From NCBI GenBank assembly GCA_019247135.1, contig JAFAPL010000907.1, positions 1-18,001 on the forward strand: a stretch of DNA of 18,001 bases, read 5' to 3'. Shown piece by piece: positions 15,572 through 18,001 of the stretch. This stretch comes from Chloroflexota bacterium. Lineage in GTDB: Bacteria; Chloroflexota; UBA6077; CF-72. Within the stretch, counting starts at the first letter, position 1. Every line of letters starts with the position of its first letter. The translations under genes and the position numbers were made by a program. The notes under the pieces are model-generated. The model worked only from the letters and a program-made list of their open reading frames with translations. It ran no database searches and was not told the origin of the DNA.

Positions 15572-15607
15572 GTAGCGTGCCGGCAGGTAAGCCCGCCGGC
15601 CTGCTAC
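15572..15607 (+). terminator. Strong two-part hairpin downstream of the repeats
   Basis: GTAGC (15572-15576) pairs with GCTAC (15603-15607). Inside it two GCCGGC blocks pair around a loop of about 10 bases. No T-run follows directly. It could end or stabilise the dehydratase transcript; because it is symmetric it could also act on the other strand. Confidence 0.4.
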
Positions 15608-15617
15608 GCTTGTGTCG

Positions 15618-15633
15618 CGCAAAACGTTTTGCG
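15618..15633. promoter_or_regulatory. Perfect 16-bp palindrome, operator-like
   Basis: CGCAAAACGTTTTGCG is a perfect palindrome with no spacer. It is AT-rich at its core in an otherwise very GC-rich stretch, a shape typical of binding sites for dimeric regulators. It lies 11 bases past the hairpin and about 400 bp before the next clear gene, so no target gene can be named. Confidence 0.4.
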
Positions 15634-15759
15634 TTGGTTGTGGGTACCCGTCACAAACGCCTCGCGCGCGGCGTTAAACCCCGCGAGCCCACATTTCGAC
15701 GGCACAGCGCCGCGCCATCTGAGTTGGGCATCCACAAACATTTGCCTGGATTCGCATCA

Positions 15760-15993
15760 ATGCAAGGAGCTACAGCAGTCGTGCGCCCGAACGTTTGTTC
15801 TCACAAATCCGGACTCGCGCGCCGCCGCCAGAAACCACCCGGACTGCTCTCAGAGCAGGTGGACGACTTTACTCGCAGCCTCAGCTCACCACAAGTCCGC
15901 GGAGGCGCGCTGTCTCCGAGCGCGCGCGCCGCGCTGGTCGCGCTGATTGCCACCCTCGCGGACCTGCTCGGCGAGTCGCCCCTGGTCACCTAG
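15760..15993 (+). CDS. Possible small hypothetical protein or gene remnant
   Basis: A 77-codon reading frame in the gap between the dehydratase and thioredoxin-like genes. The second half, from LLSEQVDDFTRS to the ARAALVALIATLADLLGE helix-like end, has strongly G/C-biased third positions like the neighbouring genes. The first half is basic and has mixed codon use. The ATG has no ribosome site, and the frame stays open upstream to 15508, so the true start is uncertain. I recognise no family. It may be the tail of a decayed gene or chance. The rest of the 660-bp gap holds only the repeats, hairpin and palindrome listed. Confidence 0.22.
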   Translation: MQGATAVVRPNVCSHKSGLARRRQKPPGLLSEQVDDFTRSLSSPQVRGGALSPSARAALVALIATLADLLGESPLVT

Positions 15994-16009
15994 CCCAGCG
16001 ATCGCACGC

Positions 16010-16015
16010 TACACT
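16010..16015 (+). promoter_or_regulatory. Possible -10 element (TACACT) for the thioredoxin-like gene
   Basis: TACACT fits the TAnnnT pattern and lies 19 bases before the ATG, giving a short leader of about 12 bases. No clear -35 is visible. Confidence 0.25.
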
Positions 16016-16034
16016 GGCTCCTCGTAGCCGCCAC

Positions 16035-16760
16035 ATGAGCCAGCCGACGCGGACCCTGGTGACCAGCATTGTGACACCCGAGCGGTACGCCTCCGGCATG
16101 ACCTTCGACGAGTACGTCACCTATATCGGCACGCCCGACAACTTGCAGCGCGAGGGCAGCCGCGGGCCGCGCCGCGACTACAGCGCGTTCCTGCGCGAGG
16201 CGTTCGAGGCGGCGCGGCTGACCTCCGCCCAGGCTGCCGCGTGGCGCTGGCTCGTCGCCCAGCCGGGCGGCCCGGCCAGGATGCTGGTCATCTCCGAAGA
16301 ATGGTCGTCCGACTGTCGCCGGGACGTGCCGATGTTCGCACGCATCGCCGCCGAAACGGGCATGCAGCTCCGCCTCTTCCGTCGCGACGGCCAGCGCACG
16401 TCGACCAGCCAGCAGCCGAGCCTGGCCGAGGCGCCCGACAGCAACGCCGACATCATGGCCGAGTTCCTCAACCACAAGCGCGGGCAGACCTGGCAGTCAA
16501 TCCCCGTGTGCGTCTTTTACACCCGCGACCTCGAGTACCTGTACCACTACACCGAGTACCCGGCCATCTACCACAAGGATCGCTTGCGCGAGCAGATGGC
16601 CGTGCCGCAGCCGAGCGAGTCGGCCCAGGCGACGCAGGAGCGCGCCGAGCGCGAGTTCCAGGCGCTCCAGGCGTCGCCCTTCTTTCAGATCTGGGCGTGC
16701 GCGGCGGTCGACGAGATCACCAGCGCTCTCCACCGCCGGCTCGTACTCGGGACTCTGTAA
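16035..16760 (+). CDS. Thioredoxin-family protein (Thioredoxin_9-like) with a single active-site cysteine
   Basis: A 241-residue cytosolic protein. A helical N-terminal part (TFDEYVTYIG, then FEAARLTSAQAAAWRWL) precedes a thioredoxin-fold core: MLVISEEWSSDCRRDVPMFA at 83-102, then LRLFRRD and PVCVFYTRDLEYLYHYTEYP. In related proteins the active site reads WCxDC. Here it is WSSDC (90-94), so the first, attacking cysteine is Ser91 and only Cys94 remains. No other cysteine lies in this segment. A normal dithiol exchange is therefore not possible, and a different role (monothiol chemistry, binding or chaperone function) is inferred. The ATG at 16035 is the first start giving a family-like N-terminus; it lacks a ribosome site. 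It stands alone, ends at a terminator and converges on the DUF385 gene. Confidence 0.75.
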   Translation: MSQPTRTLVTSIVTPERYASGMTFDEYVTYIGTPDNLQREGSRGPRRDYSAFLREAFEAARLTSAQAAAWRWLVAQPGGPARMLVISEEWSSDCRRDVPMFARIAAETGMQLRLFRRDGQRTSTSQQPSLAEAPDSNADIMAEFLNHKRGQTWQSIPVCVFYTRDLEYLYHYTEYPAIYHKDRLREQMAVPQPSESAQATQERAEREFQALQASPFFQIWACAAVDEITSALHRRLVLGTL

Positions 16761-16783
16761 CCGTCCCCTGACGGGTTGTTATT
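16761..16783 (+). terminator. Intrinsic-type terminator of the thioredoxin-like gene
   Basis: CCGTC and GACGG (16761-16774) close a CCCT loop directly after the stop codon and are followed by GTTGTTATT, a T-rich tail. AA before and TT after the stem can extend it around one bulge. It is the best intrinsic terminator in the window. Confidence 0.55.
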
Positions 16784-16793
16784 GATCGCGACT

Positions 16794-17261
16794 CTATGCG
16801 ACCGGCGTCAGGCGGATGATCGGCAGCTCGCGATCAGTCTTGATCTCGTAGCCGGCAAACACGGGTGACTGGGTTTTGATCCGCTCCCACGCCGCCGCGC
16901 GTTCGGTGCCGGACAGCGTTTCGGGCGTTACACCGAAGTCCCGATCGCCGACGCGAACCCGCACCTGGTCGGGATGTTTGGCGATGTTGAAGAACCACGC
17001 GGGATGCTGAACGGCTCCACCGGCTGAAGCCACGATGAGCACGCTGTTATCCCGATCCGGGAAATAGACGACGGTACTCTGGCGCCGCTGGCCCGTCTTT
17101 GCGCCGATGGTCGTGAGCTGCAATACGTTCGCGTTCTGGAACTTGCGGTTCTTGAAGATGCGGAACATGAGTCCGTTGACGAACTGAAAGAGGCTGCCGA
17201 TGCCTGGCATGCGAGGCATCCGCGCACCGCGCGATCCTCGAGGGCTTACGACGACACTCAT
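16794..17261 (-). CDS. Nitroreductase-family deazaflavin (F420)-dependent oxidoreductase, DUF385/Ddn-like
   Basis: A 155-residue split-barrel protein of the F420-binding family that includes mycobacterial Ddn. Seen are LTTIGAKTGQRRQSTVVYF, the conserved core that contacts F420; VLIVASAGG; and HPAWFFNIAKHPDQVRVRVG. The C-terminal segment with AAAWERIKTQSPVFAGYE fits the family ending. Members reduce quinones or nitro compounds with F420H2; the substrate is unknown. The ATG at 17261 has no ribosome site but has TACTCT exactly at -12 to -7, consistent with a leaderless transcript. An in-frame ATG at 17219 would cut 14 weakly conserved residues. It is the second F420-linked gene in the window, supporting an F420-making host. 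Confidence 0.88.
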   Translation of the reverse strand: MSVVVSPRGSRGARMPRMPGIGSLFQFVNGLMFRIFKNRKFQNANVLQLTTIGAKTGQRRQSTVVYFPDRDNSVLIVASAGGAVQHPAWFFNIAKHPDQVRVRVGDRDFGVTPETLSGTERAAAWERIKTQSPVFAGYEIKTDRELPIIRLTPVA

Positions 17262-17267
17262 GTGACC

Positions 17268-17273
17268 AGAGTA
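17268..17273 (-). promoter_or_regulatory. Probable -10 element (TACTCT) of the DUF385 gene
   Basis: On the minus strand TACTCT (TAnnnT) ends 6 bases before the ATG, which would place the first transcribed base at the start codon. No clear -35 is seen. The absence of a ribosome site supports leaderless translation. Confidence 0.38.
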
Positions 17274-17312
17274 CGTCGAGGACGTCCCGCGCAGCGATGT
17301 ACGCTGGGCCGG

Positions 17313-17774
17313 TCAGCAGACAGACCCATAGTGCTCGCTGGTGCGGCTGTAGGTCAGTTGGAGGTCGGGCTCCCAAGGCTGCCCGTTTCGCGACATCTGA
17401 CCGTTTGCCTCGATGCTCTGGCCATCCTCGGCAATCGTGAGCACCATGCGCTGCGCAAAGCCGGGCTCGTCGCGCGACCACGTGAGGACGTTGCCGGAGA
17501 TGGTCCAGCGATATTCACGCGAGACGTTGCGGACGTCGAAGTACAGCATCGTGCCGCCGTCGGGCCGTGCGTCGTCGGTGCCGAGGATCGCGACGGCGTC
17601 GGGGATTTCGGGCTCGTCGATATGCGTGTGGAGGAGCAAAAAGGCACCGGACTCGAGCCAACTGATCGTGGCGTGGCCATGGAACGCCTTGCCCGGCAAC
17701 AGCGGGTGCGTTCCGACGGTGGTCCAGTCACCCACCAGGACTGCCAGATCCTGGAGTCTAGGATTGGCTTGCAT
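17313..17774 (-). CDS. Conserved hypothetical protein, small beta-rich (DUF1579/lipocalin-like)
   Basis: A 153-residue soluble protein without a signal peptide. It opens with LVGDWTTVGTHPLLPGKAFHG and continues through SWLESGAFLLLHTH, PEIPDAVAILG, YFDVRNVSREYRW and LTWSRDEPGFAQRM to DLQLTYSR. The alternating strands and opening GDWTTxGTHP pattern resemble small beta-barrel proteins of unknown function that are common in Actinomycetota and Chloroflexota. I cannot assign a reaction. The start ATG lies inside one arm of an 11-bp inverted repeat whose other arm holds the start of the divergent VOC gene, so the two genes probably share a control region of about 56 bp. No ribosome site is visible. 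Confidence 0.7.
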   Translation of the reverse strand: MQANPRLQDLAVLVGDWTTVGTHPLLPGKAFHGHATISWLESGAFLLLHTHIDEPEIPDAVAILGTDDARPDGGTMLYFDVRNVSREYRWTISGNVLTWSRDEPGFAQRMVLTIAEDGQSIEANGQMSRNGQPWEPDLQLTYSRTSEHYGSVC

Positions 17775-17833
17775 GCCGCTATTGTCATCGGCTGCTCGTC
17801 GCAGCGCTGGCTGTCCGGCAACATAGCGGCATG
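17772..17833. promoter_or_regulatory. 11-bp inverted repeat spanning the start codons of two divergent genes
   Basis: CATGCCGCTAT (17772-17782) and ATAGCGGCATG (17823-17833) are perfect inverted copies 40 bp apart. Each carries the ATG of one of the divergent genes at its outer end. With no ribosome sites on either side, the arms probably cover the promoter -10/start region or a shared operator. Confidence 0.5.
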
Positions 17834-18001
17834 GAACGTGTCCTTGGAATCGGTGGGTATTTCTTGCGCGCAGCCGACCCGGCAGGCTTGAGCGCGTGGT
17901 ATCGCGATTGCCTGGGCCTGGATGCCGATGACAACGGCCTGTGGCGCCAGGAAGCCGGGCCGACGGTATTCGCGACGTTCGAGTCCAATACGGACTACTT
18001 C
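17831..18001 (+). CDS. VOC-family (glyoxalase/bleomycin-resistance-like) protein, 3' end cut by window edge
   Basis: The first 57 codons of a gene that runs off the window. The product begins MERVLGIGGYFLRAADPAGL and continues with AWYRDCLGLDAD, then WRQEAGPTVFATFESNTDYF. The opening beta strand, the DPAGLSAWYRDCLGL helix and the strand after it are the first beta-alpha-beta half-module of the vicinal oxygen chelate fold. Family members bind a metal and act as glyoxalases, dioxygenases or resistance proteins; nothing visible here distinguishes them. The ATG lies inside an inverted-repeat arm shared with the divergent hypothetical gene and has no ribosome site. Confidence 0.8.
   Translation, partial: MERVLGIGGYFLRAADPAGLSAWYRDCLGLDADDNGLWRQEAGPTVFATFESNTDYF

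Overview
The window is GC-rich, coding-dense DNA from a bacterium that appears to use coenzyme F420. It encodes two separate F420-linked families (an LLM-class oxidoreductase of the MSMEG_2516 type and a DUF385/Ddn-like protein), frequent GTG starts and several likely leaderless starts. Together these point to Actinomycetota or Chloroflexota, but the sequence alone does not decide between them. There are no rRNA, tRNA, CRISPR, phage or transposase genes.

From 1 to about 15.4 kb the window is most of a cell-surface polysaccharide locus. It starts with the 3' end of a Wzx-type flippase (+). Facing it are two tandem paralogues for exported proteins made of a LamG-like domain and a right-handed beta-helix (-). 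One is a lipoprotein; the other is a signal-peptide protein that also carries the N-terminal half of a malectin-like domain. Next is a tightly packed five-gene minus-strand operon, read from 11.9 down to 6.7 kb: polyprenyl-phosphate phosphosugar transferase, WecG/TagA-type glycosyltransferase, GDP-mannose 3,5-epimerase, TylC3/NovU-type sugar C-methyltransferase and an FAD oxidoreductase. A second short minus-strand operon (14.2 to 12.0 kb) holds a divergent member of the same C-methyltransferase family and the LLM-class oxidoreductase. It is transcribed away from a CDP-glucose 4,6-dehydratase gene, with only 25 bp between the two starts.

Taken together, the locus would start a lipid-linked glycan (sugar transferase, WecG-like enzyme) and supply unusual sugars: GDP-L-galactose-type from the epimerase, CDP-4-keto-6-deoxyglucose from the dehydratase, and possibly C-methyl-branched derivatives. 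It would export the repeat unit (flippase) and expose beta-helix proteins at the surface that could bind, trim or modify the polymer. The partner genes for CDP-glucose synthesis and polymerisation are not in the window.

From 15.37 to 16.03 kb there is a non-coding stretch with a roughly 62-bp tandem repeat that begins inside the 3' end of the dehydratase gene, a strong hairpin and a perfect 16-bp palindrome. After it come unrelated housekeeping-type genes: a thioredoxin-fold protein lacking the first active-site cysteine, a DUF385 protein, a small conserved hypothetical and the start of a VOC-family protein. The last two diverge from a pair of 11-bp inverted repeats that contain both start codons.

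I did not find a defence system, mobile element or other clearly new machinery. The most unusual items are the degenerate C-methyltransferase paralogue, the paired beta-helix proteins with a cut-down malectin domain, and the repeat and inverted-repeat structures.
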